The notes: a model not told the origin generated them from the letters alone. A DNA stretch of 64,000 bases from Polaribacter batillariae (GCF_017498485.1 NZ_CP071795.1:496001-560000), one strand, 5' to 3'. Shown: positions 1-9,232, numbered from the stretch's first letter. Made by a program: numbers and translations.

Positions 1-1056
1 GATTTTTTAGCTAAAACTGAAGAAAAAACAAATACTACAGATTCAAAAACCTTAAAAATTCCTGCTTTTTTAGACGTACAATTAAACGCAAAAGCCACAA
101 ATGTAGTGTACGACAATATTACTTTAAAAAATGTGGTCGGTAATTTACGGGTAAAAGATGAAACTGTAAATTTACAAAATGTAAGTTCTAATATTTTTGA
201 TGGCAAAATCGATTTCAACGGAAAAGTTTCTACAAAAGGAAATCATTCGAACTTTAAAATGGATTTAAAACTGCAAGAATTAAACATTGCAGAGTCTTTT
301 TCTCAATTAGAAATGTTAAAAGCCATTGCTCCTATCGCAGAAAGTTTAGAGGGTAAAATAAATTCTACCATAAATGTTTCTGGAGATTTATCTGAAGATA
401 TGACACCTGTTTTAAAATCGATTTCTGGAAATTTATTAGGTCAATTATTAAACACCAAATTAAAAATAGCCAATTCTAAAGTGTTAAGTACCATTGGTTC
501 TAAAGTCGATTTTTTAGATGTAAGCAAACTAAATTTAAACGAAGCAAGTGCATTATTTACGTTTAATAATGGTGAGGTTTCCGTAAAACCATTTCATATA
601 AATTACAAAGATATTGGTATTGATATTAACGGAAAACATGGTTTTGACAATACCATGAATTATGATATTGTTTTTAACTTACCCGTAAAATACTTAGGCC
701 CAACTGTTACAAATGCCATTGCAAAATTAACGGCAAAAGATGCCAATGAAATTAAAACAATTCCTGTAAATGCTAATTTAAAAGGAAGTTTTTCAAACCC
801 TAACTTTACCACAAACATTAAAGATGCCACTTCTAATTTAATGAAAACCATTATAGAAAAGCAAAAACAAAATTGGGTTGATAAAGGAAAAAATAAATTG
901 TTAGATCTTTTGGGAGGGAGTAAAGACAAAGCAAAAGATTCTACAAATACAAATGAAACGACAAAAGATAAGGTAAAAAATGTTTTAGGCGGACTTTTTG
1001 GAAAGAAGAAAAAAGATACAGTTAAAAATGATTCTTTAAAAAAGAAAAATCAATAG
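1..1056 (+). CDS. AsmA-family protein, C-terminal part (5' end outside window)
   Basis: The frame is open from base 1, so the gene begins upstream; an internal GTG at 106 is not the real start. About 351 residues are visible. The text is the repetitive beta-rich style of AsmA/TamB-like proteins: 'DGKIDFNGKVSTKGNHS', 'LEGKINSTINVSGDLSEDM', then a conserved-looking stretch (SVKPFHINYKDIGIDINGKH, FNLPVKYLG) seen in the AsmA C-terminal region. A lysine-rich tail (GLFGKKKKDTVK) follows. Known members are anchored in the inner membrane and span the periplasm, acting in outer-membrane and lipid homeostasis. The stop is followed directly by a repeat element. The family is fairly sure; the specific role is not. 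Confidence 0.75.
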   Translation, partial: DFLAKTEEKTNTTDSKTLKIPAFLDVQLNAKATNVVYDNITLKNVVGNLRVKDETVNLQNVSSNIFDGKIDFNGKVSTKGNHSNFKMDLKLQELNIAESFSQLEMLKAIAPIAESLEGKINSTINVSGDLSEDMTPVLKSISGNLLGQLLNTKLKIANSKVLSTIGSKVDFLDVSKLNLNEASALFTFNNGEVSVKPFHINYKDIGIDINGKHGFDNTMNYDIVFNLPVKYLGPTVTNAIAKLTAKDANEIKTIPVNANLKGSFSNPNFTTNIKDATSNLMKTIIEKQKQNWVDKGKNKLLDLLGGSKDKAKDSTNTNETTKDKVKNVLGGLFGKKKKDTVKNDSLKKKNQ

Positions 1057-1238
1057 AAAGAGGCTGTCACAAAAGTAAATTTAACGGTCATTGTAAGCAT
1101 TCCTAAACTCAAAATATATTTTGATTGAAAGTAGCTAACGAAGTTATCGAAAAATATAAAATACTAAAATTCAATAAATAAGATTTCTCCATTATAGTCG
1201 TAATGACAAATTTTAAGACTTTCGAGGCAGCTTCTTTT
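1057..1238. repeat. Intergenic inverted-repeat element, copy 1 of 3
   Basis: It begins AAAGAGGCTGTCACAAAAG and ends CTTTCGAGGCAGCTTCTTTT; the ends are imperfect inverted repeats. The interior (AATTTAACGGTCATT, AAGTAGCTAACGAAGTTATC, GATTTCTCCATTATAGTCG) recurs at 24467-24640 and 40618-40814. It sits directly behind the AsmA stop codon. It has no coding capacity and is MITE- or REP-like. Confidence 0.8.
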
Positions 1239-1261
1239 TATGTTTTAAAAAATACCATTTA

Positions 1262-1708
1262 TCAAGCAAAAGCAACACCTACCATTGCTAGTACAAAAAA
1301 TAAAAAGTAAAGCGATAAAATTATAATTGTAAAAACTCCTAAAAATTTATAGTGAGACTTTAGTTTTTCGAAAGCATTTGCCAAATCTTCATCGTTTTTA
1401 GATCGCAATGCTGTTTTCATCTTTGTAGAAAATTGAAATAAATAATACACTGGAAAAAAGTAAATCAAAGCCAAGATTAAATATGTAATTGTCATTACAG
1501 GACCAAAATCAAAAGGCATTGTTTGTGTTTCTGGTAAGTTATTAAATAATGTTCCAGCAAAAAAACTGAATACAACCATTAATGCTAAGCCAATAAATCC
1601 TAGAATAGACAAAAAATAGGTCCATTTTGCAGTTTCTCTTAAAAAGTTTTTTGCAGAACTCGTTAATGTTAATTCTTCTAATTCTGTAATTGCATTTTGC
1701 ATAATCAT
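1262..1708 (-). CDS. Small three-helix membrane protein, probably DUF5362
   Basis: 148 residues. Three hydrophobic segments are evident at about 28-53 (FLSILGFIGLALMVVFSFF), 70-92 (TYLILALIYFFPVYYLF) and 122-146 (FTIIILSLYFLFFVLAMVG), with a short amphipathic N-terminus. A charged loop (KMKTALRSKNDEDLANAFEKLK) lies between the second and third. The overall pattern fits the uncharacterised DUF5362 family common in Bacteroidota; I recognise it by pattern only. The start could be either of two close ATGs (residue 1 or 3). It is the last gene of the long minus-strand run from 12.9 kb, separated from the next by 252 bases in which I see nothing. Function unknown. Confidence 0.65.
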   Translation of the reverse strand: MIMQNAITELEELTLTSSAKNFLRETAKWTYFLSILGFIGLALMVVFSFFAGTLFNNLPETQTMPFDFGPVMTITYLILALIYFFPVYYLFQFSTKMKTALRSKNDEDLANAFEKLKSHYKFLGVFTIIILSLYFLFFVLAMVGVAFA

Positions 1709-1960
1709 TTTTTTTAGTTCGTGTTTTTCAAAAATAATAAAAAAATTATAATCAGCTCATACCATTTATTATTCGAAATTCTAGTTTTACAAATGTTCTC
1801 TAAACTTCGTTTGCTACTCAGTAATGCTTAAACGAATAAATTTTTGATTTTAAAATAATTTTATATTTTTTTATATTGTAATTTTTATATCGAACTCAGG
1901 TTCTTAAAAAGAAGAGATAAAAATTGAGCAACGAAAGCTAAAAATAGCTCTACAAAAAAA

Positions 1961-3652
1961 CTATTGATTGATACGAATAGAATCTATTTGTTTTTGCAAA
2001 CGTTGAATTTCTTTTAAATTCTTTTCTTTTTTAGAAATCAACTGAATGGAATCTAATATTGCCTGGTTTTTCTCTAAAACGGTTAGTTCTTTTTCGAAAT
2101 AAATATTTTCTCCTTCACTGGTTCTCCAAGCTTCATTTAATTGCTTATACACCTCTTCGTTCCAAGTACTTGGTTTCTTCGCATTTATCCACACAACATC
2201 TCTATATTCGCTGTCAACCAAAGCTAAATCTGGTGTTGCAGAACCATCGAACTGGTTCGGATTATCGTTACTAATCGTAGAAACTGTGCCTAAAAAGAAC
2301 ATACGTTTTCTACCTGCAATATTTTTAATATAAGGTCTAAATTCTACTGGTGAATTGGCATTCCAATCGTATTCTTTTTTAGATTCTTTTACTTTTAAAG
2401 GCATTGCAGAAACACCTGCGTAACCTTGTTTTTTTGATGCATGATCGTAATAATACAACTTATCTGTACCATCTGCAGGAATAAAAACACTGTAACTTAA
2501 ACTGGTTCTTTCTTCTCCAACTGGCTCTAAACCAAACCAATGATACAAACCACTGTAAGCTCCTGTTTTTGTATCAGAAAAATCGAAATCGGTTACATAA
2601 GGTTGTTCATTTTGGTCTTTTGGAGCAACAGGAATTTTTACAGCACTTTTCATATTCCAAGGTAATGGATCTGAAAAACCTGCTAAAAACTTTAAACTTT
2701 CGGCTTGTAAACGAGAAACTTTTTCCGACAAGGTGTTTTGTTTTCTTAAATATTCGTAGTTTTTCATTTCTTCTGGAGAAATATAGGTTCCTTTTCCGAT
2801 GGTAATTCGTTCTAAATAATCGTTAAAATTATGTTCTCCATTATCAACAACCATTACACCTCCAAAGCTAGGGTATGGAAAAAAGAAGCCTTTCCATTTT
2901 ATTAAACTTACCACTTGCACCCAAGCACCTTGGTCGTTTTTCATATAAAACGTATCACTTGGTTCGTAATTAAACAGCATCCAAAGATTAAATCGCTGAA
3001 CAACTGCATTGTAAGTATTTCTACTGAATTTTAGAGATTCGCCAATTGAAAAGGTAACTGGAATTCTATTTTCGCTCGAAAACCGTGGAAATGGTGTGGT
3101 GCTCGATACTGAAAAAACTTCTTCTGTATTGTCTTTTAACCCTTGCCAATAGTATTTTTCTGTTGGTTGAATTGCCATTGTCCATTGGTTGTTTCCATCT
3201 ACTCGTACCAAATGGGGTAAAGAAACATCTTTGGTTTCACCTACAGATTCGTTGGCCATCGAAAAAATGTTTCTTAAAGGTTGAATTCTCTCATTTTGAG
3301 TTAGAGGAAGTTCTACAATTTCGATTCTTTTTAAATCGTTAAATACATTGTAGGTTTGCATATAACTGTACATTTTCGACTGAAAACCTACATAATAAAT
3401 GGCTCCGAAAAAGAGTGCTAATAAAAATAAAATTCCTATTCTGCTTCTTGTACTTGCCGATTTTCTAAATTTTCTTAATCCGAAAAATAATATGGCAAAA
3501 CACAATAAAATAATAAATATAAACTTTCTAAAGAACAATAATGCTGGTTGATAATCGTCTCTTAAAAAGAATAACAACGCAATTATAATGATAGAAAATA
3601 TAATTACTCTCTTTTTTTGTTTTGTTCCTTTATTCCAATAATTTTTTATCAT
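1961..3652 (-). CDS. Conserved membrane-anchored protein of unknown function
   Basis: 563 residues. Three membrane segments lie in the first 95 residues (VIIFSIIIIALLFFL; FIFIILLCFAILFFGL; IGILFLLALFFGAIYYVGF), followed by a large soluble region of about 430 residues rich in aromatic residues. The C-terminus is a short coiled coil (about 525-563, KNLKEIQRLQKQIDSIR). I see no catalytic motif I can name. It belongs to the same-strand cluster with the AAA ATPase and probably forms an envelope-anchored component of whatever that cluster does, which is an inference from position only. Start chosen at the ATG beginning MIKNYWNKG, followed by a basic stretch typical of a cytoplasmic N-terminus. Confidence 0.7.
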   Translation of the reverse strand: MIKNYWNKGTKQKKRVIIFSIIIIALLFFLRDDYQPALLFFRKFIFIILLCFAILFFGLRKFRKSASTRSRIGILFLLALFFGAIYYVGFQSKMYSYMQTYNVFNDLKRIEIVELPLTQNERIQPLRNIFSMANESVGETKDVSLPHLVRVDGNNQWTMAIQPTEKYYWQGLKDNTEEVFSVSSTTPFPRFSSENRIPVTFSIGESLKFSRNTYNAVVQRFNLWMLFNYEPSDTFYMKNDQGAWVQVVSLIKWKGFFFPYPSFGGVMVVDNGEHNFNDYLERITIGKGTYISPEEMKNYEYLRKQNTLSEKVSRLQAESLKFLAGFSDPLPWNMKSAVKIPVAPKDQNEQPYVTDFDFSDTKTGAYSGLYHWFGLEPVGEERTSLSYSVFIPADGTDKLYYYDHASKKQGYAGVSAMPLKVKESKKEYDWNANSPVEFRPYIKNIAGRKRMFFLGTVSTISNDNPNQFDGSATPDLALVDSEYRDVVWINAKKPSTWNEEVYKQLNEAWRTSEGENIYFEKELTVLEKNQAILDSIQLISKKEKNLKEIQRLQKQIDSIRINQ

Positions 3653-3791
3653 AATTAGCCCATCTTAATCTTCCCAAAGGGGAGAAACTTGCAGTGTGAG
3701 CAACTGTGTTTTATAATTTTATACTTTATCTTCTAATTTAGAATTCAAAAGAAGAGTTTATAACTGAAAACTGTTACTGAAAACTGACTGT

Positions 3792-4313
3792 TTAAAGCAG
3801 CCCTTTATCCTTTAATCGTTCTCTTGCGCTCTTCTCTTCTACTTTTGGCTTTTCTATTTCTTCTTGTGCTTTTTTAATGGCAATTGGCTCTTCGCCTTTT
3901 ATATCTTCAATAAAATCTTTTCCTTTTTCTAAAACATCGTTAAACTTTTCTTCTAAAGAATCTGATTGTTGGTCTATAATTGCCGATGATTTAAAAATAA
4001 ATCCTGCCAAATAGGTACCCAGTAATGTACCAAAAATCATCGAAGCAAATAAAGAAATTGTTGCCAAATCTATAGGAATTAAAAAACGTGTAATTACAAT
4101 TCCTATTAAAAAAAATGATACAATAAACACCAATCTTAAAAGGAAATTTTGCTGGTAAACAAACCCTTTTTTATCTGTAGGTTTCATTTGTAATTCTTTC
4201 GAATTCATTAATTTATTAAAAAAACGATATACTTTATTGGTTTGCGATTCTCTCCAGTAAATAATAATTCCGAATAGTATTGAAGCGATAAATATAATAA
4301 GTTCTAATGTCAT
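3792..4313 (-). CDS. Membrane protein with charged cytoplasmic tail, unknown function
   Basis: 173 residues. Hydrophobic segments are at about 3-19, 58-79 and 84-108; the last two form a hairpin containing ITRFLIPIDLATISLFASM. The C-terminal third (about 115-173) is highly charged and probably helical (SLEEKFNDVLEKGKDFIED, then IEKPKVEEKSARERLKDKG). No family recognised. It is transcribed with its neighbours on the minus strand. The 226-base gap upstream, toward the 411-residue gene, holds several palindromes annotated separately. Confidence 0.65.
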   Translation of the reverse strand: MTLELIIFIASILFGIIIYWRESQTNKVYRFFNKLMNSKELQMKPTDKKGFVYQQNFLLRLVFIVSFFLIGIVITRFLIPIDLATISLFASMIFGTLLGTYLAGFIFKSSAIIDQQSDSLEEKFNDVLEKGKDFIEDIKGEEPIAIKKAQEEIEKPKVEEKSARERLKDKGLL

Positions 4314-4335
4314 GGCTTTTGAGTTTATATTTTTG

Positions 4336-4355
4336 CAAGGGGTTTAAACCCCTTG
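4336..4355. repeat. Perfect 20-bp palindrome
   Basis: CAAGGGGTTTAAACCCCTTG is a perfect 20-base palindrome between two minus-strand genes. It could fold as a hairpin in RNA of either strand. There is no clear U tract, so I do not call it a terminator. Confidence 0.8.
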
Positions 4356-4378
4356 TCATATTATCTTTTTTGTTTCCT

Positions 4379-4536
4379 CCTGCAAGGTTTCTTTTAATCC
4401 TTGTAGATATCTTTATCTTTTCTTGTTGGTGTTTTTCTTTTTTAGATATGAATAAAATTATGAATTTTTATTGATTATTTTATATATCTACAAGTTAACT
4501 TTTTATATACCTACAAGGTTTTTGAAACCTTGCAGG
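4379..4536. repeat. Nested inverted repeats in intergenic region
   Basis: Outer arms CCTGCAAGGTTTC (4379-4391) and GAAACCTTGCAGG (4524-4536) are perfectly complementary. Inner arms CTTGTAGATAT (4400-4410) and ATATCTACAAG (4484-4494) are also complementary. The right outer arm is itself part of a hairpin (CAAGGTTTTTGAAACCTTG). This matches the 'AAGGTTTTxAAACCTT' palindromes that recur in flavobacterial intergenic DNA. Confidence 0.75.
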
Positions 4537-4539
4537 ATA

Positions 4540-5775
4540 TTAATACCCATTCTTAATCGTTTCAATTACCCAATCTTGAACAGATTCATCCAATTTTTTA
4601 AATCGTTCATAAAACTGTTCTTTATCATACCAATATAAAAATAAAACATCTTTTGGAGCAATGTTTACCAACAAATACCAAATTAAATCTTGATTTGCCG
4701 CTTTTAAAGATGAATGTGGTTTGTTTAAAGCAACAAACAACTCGTCGTCTAAAACATCTTTTGCTTTTAATGTTTTCGAAAGCTTTTTCTTTTCTAAAAA
4801 GAGTTCTAAACCCATTACTTTTTTACGTGCATCAATATCTATTTTATTTAAATAGCTTTTAAATAAAATAGGATCTTCTAAAATGTCTTTTACTGGATGA
4901 TTGGTTTCTTTTAAAAATTCTGAAAAAATGTATTTTTTAATTCTATCGTATCTTTTTCCTGAAACTTCTTCTTGCAAATCGAACTCTATAATATCGTAGC
5001 TTAATAATTTATCTATTAATTCTTTATGAGAGATATGATACATTAAAACATCATATACTGTATCGTTTATGGCTTCTTTGTACGTTGCTTTTTTTTCGAA
5101 AATTAAAATGGGTTTTACAAAATCTCTTAGTACAAAAATTCCGCCAAAAGCTTTGGTATAAAAAGAATCTGAAGGAAAAGTAATGGGTTCTAAATCTAAG
5201 GTTCTTTGTCTTAAATCGCCATATTTTTTTGCGGATGTTAATAATTGTTGATGGATATTTTCATCAATAAAATTCGTATCTTTCTTAAAGGTTTCAATTA
5301 ATTTTAATTGCGTTGCTTTTGCAGCATCTAAATTATTGATTAAATGAAATTTAACATTAATTTCTTTGTATTTTAAAACATCTAAAGGTTCGTAAAATGT
5401 GTCTATATTTTGGTCAAAATCGATACAAATTGCGGAATCTCTTGTAATATTATTTATTTTATCTCCGTGTTTTCTAAAAACAATTTTCATTATTTCTTTA
5501 TCAAAAGAATAAAACGGATTGTAAACAGGCAAGCCTTTTTGCAACGGAGTTATAACGATTGCGTGTGTGTTTGCTTCACCATTGTTTAAATAAAAATCTT
5601 CGTTTTTTTCTTCGGCAATTTCTGGGCTCCATCCTACTCCATCAATAGAAAAATTAGTGAGTTTTGTTGCTGAAAAACCTAATTTCAGTAAACATTTATT
5701 GTAACGTTCTACTAATTTTCCACTAATGGGAATGAGCTCGTTTCTGTATAAATTGGCTTTTTTTAGTTTTTGCAT
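4540..5775 (-). CDS. Conserved protein of unknown function, 411 residues
   Basis: A soluble protein with no signal peptide and no membrane segment. I recognise no catalytic motif. Features seen: an N-terminal part with SGKLVERYNKCLLKLGF, an acidic-aromatic central part (DFDQNIDTFYEPLDVLKYKE), and a helical C-terminal half ending PKDVLFLYWYDKEQFYERF. The length and style resemble a Bacteroidota-specific DUF. It lies between the 173- and 212-residue membrane-protein genes, 16 bases downstream of the latter, so co-transcription with the AAA/Nudix genes is likely. Function not inferable. Confidence 0.65.
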   Translation of the reverse strand: MQKLKKANLYRNELIPISGKLVERYNKCLLKLGFSATKLTNFSIDGVGWSPEIAEEKNEDFYLNNGEANTHAIVITPLQKGLPVYNPFYSFDKEIMKIVFRKHGDKINNITRDSAICIDFDQNIDTFYEPLDVLKYKEINVKFHLINNLDAAKATQLKLIETFKKDTNFIDENIHQQLLTSAKKYGDLRQRTLDLEPITFPSDSFYTKAFGGIFVLRDFVKPILIFEKKATYKEAINDTVYDVLMYHISHKELIDKLLSYDIIEFDLQEEVSGKRYDRIKKYIFSEFLKETNHPVKDILEDPILFKSYLNKIDIDARKKVMGLELFLEKKKLSKTLKAKDVLDDELFVALNKPHSSLKAANQDLIWYLLVNIAPKDVLFLYWYDKEQFYERFKKLDESVQDWVIETIKNGY

Positions 5776-5791
5776 TTAAAGACTAATTTTA

Positions 5792-6430
5792 CTAATTTTT
5801 TAAACTTGATATCTGTTTGTAATGAGTAACACTTGCTTTAAGTGATAAATCCCATTCCTCTACTTTAATTGATGCTATATTATTATCTCTTAATATTTTA
5901 ATAGCTTCTTCAATTATATTTGTAATAGTTCTATATTTTGGAACTTTTAGTCCATAAACTTTTTTAATCGTTACACTGTTAGAGTTCCAAGAGTAATTAT
6001 TTTTACCTTGTTTATATAACTTTTTAAAAATATAATTTGGTATAAATTGGTTTTGTTGCTTTGGGTTAAATAAAATTGTAATTTCTATCCATTTATTAGG
6101 GTAAGAATAGTCTCTTTCATCTGAAATAATTACATAATAATTTTCTACATACCCCGAAACTGAAACTTCATTATCATCAAATCCGTTGTAAATAAAGTCC
6201 TGAAATAAATCCTTTTTTATCGCTTTTTTCCTTTTATTAAAAGCTAATTTATCACCAAATTTATAATTTAAAGTTCCTAATATCAATGTTAGAAAAATAA
6301 CTAAAATTGATAATCCAATTATCATATCAGAAAAATTATCTTCTTCATAATTAATTAAAATAATTGGCGCTACAAATATAAATGCTAATGCAAATATTGG
6401 TAAATAATATTTTAATATAACTGATTTCAA
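5792..6430 (-). CDS. Membrane-anchored protein of unknown function, 212 residues
   Basis: Two N-terminal hydrophobic segments are seen (about 8-27, YLPIFALAFIFVAPIILI; about 35-55, MIIGLSILVIFLTLILGTL). A soluble domain of about 150 residues follows, with alternating polar and aromatic residues (NYYVIISDERDYSYPNKWIE). No recognisable motif. Base use is more AT-rich than the flanking AAA and Nudix genes, so it may be a more recent or less constrained member of the cluster. It ends 16 bases before the 411-residue gene. Confidence 0.6.
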   Translation of the reverse strand: MKSVILKYYLPIFALAFIFVAPIILINYEEDNFSDMIIGLSILVIFLTLILGTLNYKFGDKLAFNKRKKAIKKDLFQDFIYNGFDDNEVSVSGYVENYYVIISDERDYSYPNKWIEITILFNPKQQNQFIPNYIFKKLYKQGKNNYSWNSNSVTIKKVYGLKVPKYRTITNIIEEAIKILRDNNIASIKVEEWDLSLKASVTHYKQISSLKN

Positions 6431-6449
6431 CTGGTTGTAATTTTTTTTT

Positions 6450-6482
6450 AGACCTCACAGGTTTTAAAAACCTATAAGGTCT
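6450..6482. repeat. Imperfect palindrome between Nudix and 212-residue genes
   Basis: The arms AGACCT..AGGTTTT and AAAACCT..AGGTCT can pair. It belongs to the same AGGTTTT/AAAACCT palindrome type as 4379-4536. On the transcribed (minus) strand an A run follows, so it is not a classical terminator. Confidence 0.6.
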
Positions 6483-6488
6483 TGTTTA

Positions 6489-7076
6489 CTATATTAATCC
6501 TTTCACTTTCAAATGATACAATAACATAATGGTTCTTGCATCTATAATTTCTTGGTTTTCTATCATTTTTAAAGCTGTTTGAAAAGAGGTTTCTAAAACT
6601 GTAATTTCTTCACTTTCTTCTGCCAAACCTCCTCCATTTTCAACTTTATCTTCATTGGTATATTTGGCAATGTATAAATGAACTTGTTCTCGCATTAAGC
6701 CTGGAGATAAAAAAACAGTACTTACTTTTTCGATTTCAGAAATATTATACCCAATTTCTTCTTTGGTTTCTCTAATCACACTTGTTTCTGGCGATTCGTT
6801 TTTATCGATTGAACCTCCAACAACTTCTATGGAAAATCCGTTTTTAACACCTGCAACATACATGGGGATTCTAAATTGCTTGGATAAAACTACATTTTTC
6901 GTGGTTGGATTGTATAATAAAACTGCAACTCCATCTGCTTTTCCATACACTTCGTGTGTTAAACGTGTTGTTTTTCCATTTTTAAAGGTAAAATCGAAAC
7001 TAACTTGTTCTAACTTTGCCCAAATATTGGAAAGTACTTTTGAGGTTACGTTTTTAATTTTGTTATCTGTCTTCAT
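6489..7076 (-). CDS. Nudix hydrolase (nucleoside-diphosphate sugar pyrophosphatase type)
   Basis: 195 residues. A complete Nudix box GX5EX7REUXEEXGU lies at about 85-107 (GSIDKNES, then RETKEEIGY), which binds the divalent metals for pyrophosphate hydrolysis. The surrounding text (GVAVLLYNPTTKNVVLSKQF near residue 50, LSPGLMREQVHLYIAKY after the box) fits the ADP-ribose/GDP-mannose pyrophosphatase branch (NudK/AdpP-like). The start codon overlaps the end of the AAA ATPase gene by 14 bases, which suggests translational coupling and a linked role. The substrate cannot be fixed from sequence. Confidence 0.9.
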   Translation of the reverse strand: MKTDNKIKNVTSKVLSNIWAKLEQVSFDFTFKNGKTTRLTHEVYGKADGVAVLLYNPTTKNVVLSKQFRIPMYVAGVKNGFSIEVVGGSIDKNESPETSVIRETKEEIGYNISEIEKVSTVFLSPGLMREQVHLYIAKYTNEDKVENGGGLAEESEEITVLETSFQTALKMIENQEIIDARTIMLLYHLKVKGLI

Positions 7077-9024
7077 TAAATGTTTTTCTCGCTTCTAAAT
7101 CGATATTTAATTGATTGACTCTTGCATCTACTTTTCTCTTAAAATCGGTATCTGCAATGGTTGCAACATTGTCTAAATACCTTACCACTTCTTGTCTTCT
7201 AATTTCAGAAAAATCCAACCCTTTCATATTGGCTTTCATTAATTCTTGCAACATATGAAACTTTGTTTCGTAGTCTTTCTTAAAATAGATTTCTGGATTT
7301 TCGAACCAATCTGGTTCTAAATCGAAATCTGTTAATCGTAAGGAAATTGCAGACTGAATGTTACGTACATCTCTTGAAGAAAAAAACGGAAATATTTGCT
7401 GAATTTCTTTATACAAACTCGCAAAAAATAAATGCTGATTGGTTTTATGCTGTTTTTCGGCTTTATCATAGGCTTGCAAAACTCTTTCTTCGGAAGGTTT
7501 TTCTACAGAATTTAAAATATCTCCCATGCTTTTTGCCAAACCTTGGTCTTTTAAATATTGATAATTTTCTGGGTTTTGCATATTTACAAAATTGGGCATG
7601 GTTTTATCAAATTTCTTCCACCAAATATAATCTTGGTCTAAAAAGTCGTGTTTTGTTCTTGCACCATCAATTTTAAATCGTCCTTGTACACGAGAAATTA
7701 CAGCTTTGTCTAACATTTCTGGTAAATTCGTAAATAAACCTATTGAGGAATTTCCATAATTTACGGCATAAGCACCTTCTGTATAACGTAAGAAAACGCC
7801 TATAACTTCTTTTACTCCTGCTGAAACGCCTTGCGCTGTTCTTTCTTGTAAATTATTTTCTGCATCGTCAATGGGCGCAAAAATTAATTTTGTGGGGTCT
7901 TGCATTGGCTTCATCCATTCTACCATTTTTTCTGCAGAACCTCCTTGAAAAGTACTGATTAAAGTATCTGGCATTGGATGAAACAAAAACGGAATATCTA
8001 AATTGTCTGAATGTTCTTTTAAACGAGTTGCAATCGCCGCAATTAGCATACTTTTTCCTGTTCCTGGAATTCCATAACCCATAAAAACGGGCATAAAACC
8101 TCCTAATTCTTGAAACGGATTTTTCTTTGCATCAAAATCGTAGCTCAACATTCTTTCTGTTAATCTACGGGCAAAATGTTTGGCATCTTTATTTCCAACA
8201 ATTTGCTCGAACTGAATTTTATTAAACTCCACACTTTTTGCAGTCCCAGAAAAAACATTCTCCCAACCAGAAACTGCGAAATCGCTATTTTCTAATTTAT
8301 AGGTTCTGTCTAAAATGGTTTCTGTATATTCTAAGGTGCTTTTTCGAAGCTGAATTTCATCAATAAACGCTTCAAAATACACCACTGTAAAATCGATTAC
8401 ATCTTTGTCTGTCTTTACAATATCTGGATGCCCTAAATATTTGTCGAAATAAAATAATGCACAGGCAATTCCCTTTAAAGGTGAAGTAAAAGATACTTCT
8501 GGAATGCCTGCAAACTTTTGCTTCATTACCGATAAATCGTCTGAACAATGAGGTTTTAAATCGTGTAAAATTTTATACGCAGTTGCAAATAATTGAAATG
8601 CAGTTGCGGTTTGCATTTTACTTTCAAATTCTCTTTTTCCACTAGAACCTAAAGCTGATTTCCGTTCGTTTAAACTTGATAAACCTGATGCATCGTAATA
8701 ACTATCTTTTATCCAAATTCCTAATGTAATTCCTTCTTGAACAGCATATAAAGTCTGATTTAAATACACAGGAATTGCAATAGAATCTGGTAACAAACGT
8801 TTTTTTAAGCTTAAAATAGTTTTAGAAACGGATGTAATTTCTACATTACTGCCGCTATTTGCTCTTGACAAATACAGTAAAATGGAATCGTCTTTAGCGT
8901 CTTTATCTTTGTTTTTTGCTCTATTACTTTGTTCCCATTGAATGGATTTTAAATAGCCAGAAGCTTCATCGCGAAGCATGTCTAATTCGTTTTGTTTTAT
9001 TGGGAAAGTTGAATTGTGTTCCAT
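7063..9024 (-). CDS. AAA-family ATPase with unusual Walker B
   Basis: 653 residues. The N-terminal ~290 residues are helical and of unknown type. An AAA core follows: Walker A GIPGTGKS at about 315-322 and a Walker B-like LIFAPIDDAEN at about 376-386, with Asp-Asp but Ala-Glu-Asn after it instead of the usual Asp-Glu end. A second-region pattern is LFTNLPEMLDKAVISRVQGRF, like the sensor/arginine-finger stretch of CDC48/FtsH-type AAA proteins. About 190 further helical residues form the C-terminus. It is cytoplasmic. It heads the tightest part of the cluster and overlaps the Nudix gene by 14 bases. Probably a remodelling ATPase acting on the neighbouring coiled-coil or membrane proteins (inference). 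Confidence 0.85.
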   Translation of the reverse strand: MEHNSTFPIKQNELDMLRDEASGYLKSIQWEQSNRAKNKDKDAKDDSILLYLSRANSGSNVEITSVSKTILSLKKRLLPDSIAIPVYLNQTLYAVQEGITLGIWIKDSYYDASGLSSLNERKSALGSSGKREFESKMQTATAFQLFATAYKILHDLKPHCSDDLSVMKQKFAGIPEVSFTSPLKGIACALFYFDKYLGHPDIVKTDKDVIDFTVVYFEAFIDEIQLRKSTLEYTETILDRTYKLENSDFAVSGWENVFSGTAKSVEFNKIQFEQIVGNKDAKHFARRLTERMLSYDFDAKKNPFQELGGFMPVFMGYGIPGTGKSMLIAAIATRLKEHSDNLDIPFLFHPMPDTLISTFQGGSAEKMVEWMKPMQDPTKLIFAPIDDAENNLQERTAQGVSAGVKEVIGVFLRYTEGAYAVNYGNSSIGLFTNLPEMLDKAVISRVQGRFKIDGARTKHDFLDQDYIWWKKFDKTMPNFVNMQNPENYQYLKDQGLAKSMGDILNSVEKPSEERVLQAYDKAEKQHKTNQHLFFASLYKEIQQIFPFFSSRDVRNIQSAISLRLTDFDLEPDWFENPEIYFKKDYETKFHMLQELMKANMKGLDFSEIRRQEVVRYLDNVATIADTDFKRKVDARVNQLNIDLEARKTFNEDR

Positions 9025-9030
9025 TGTTTA

Positions 9031-9226
9031 GTATTCAGTAAGCAGTCTTCAGTTAGCAGTTTACTATGCTTTTCTTACTCTGCTTGTTATTTTTTTAGTA
9101 TTCAGTCTGCAGTTTACAGTAGGCAGTTACTCTACTGTTCTTACTTTGCTTGTTAATTTTTCTTCTTTAACTTATATTTTTTAATCTTTTTTTTTACAAC
9201 CTCGCTAACTAAAAACTGCCAACTAC
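9031..9226. repeat. CAGTCTTCAGT-type low-complexity repeat region
   Basis: It contains GTATTCAGTAAGCAGTCTTC and, about 70 bases on, GTATTCAGTCTGCAGTTTAC. Each is followed by a copy of a 'TACT..TTCTTACT.TGCTTGTTA' segment, giving two direct repeats. It ends with the complementary AAAAACTGCCAACTA. The same word family occurs at 9600-9750, 11455-11552 and 30798-30874. Confidence 0.75.
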
Positions 9227-9232
9227 TTATCA

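Noticed and set aside
9202..9208. A CGCTAAC word resembling the attC-like core
   Set aside because: No partner GTTAGCG or internal complementary arms nearby; it lies in a CAGT-type repeat and looks like chance.
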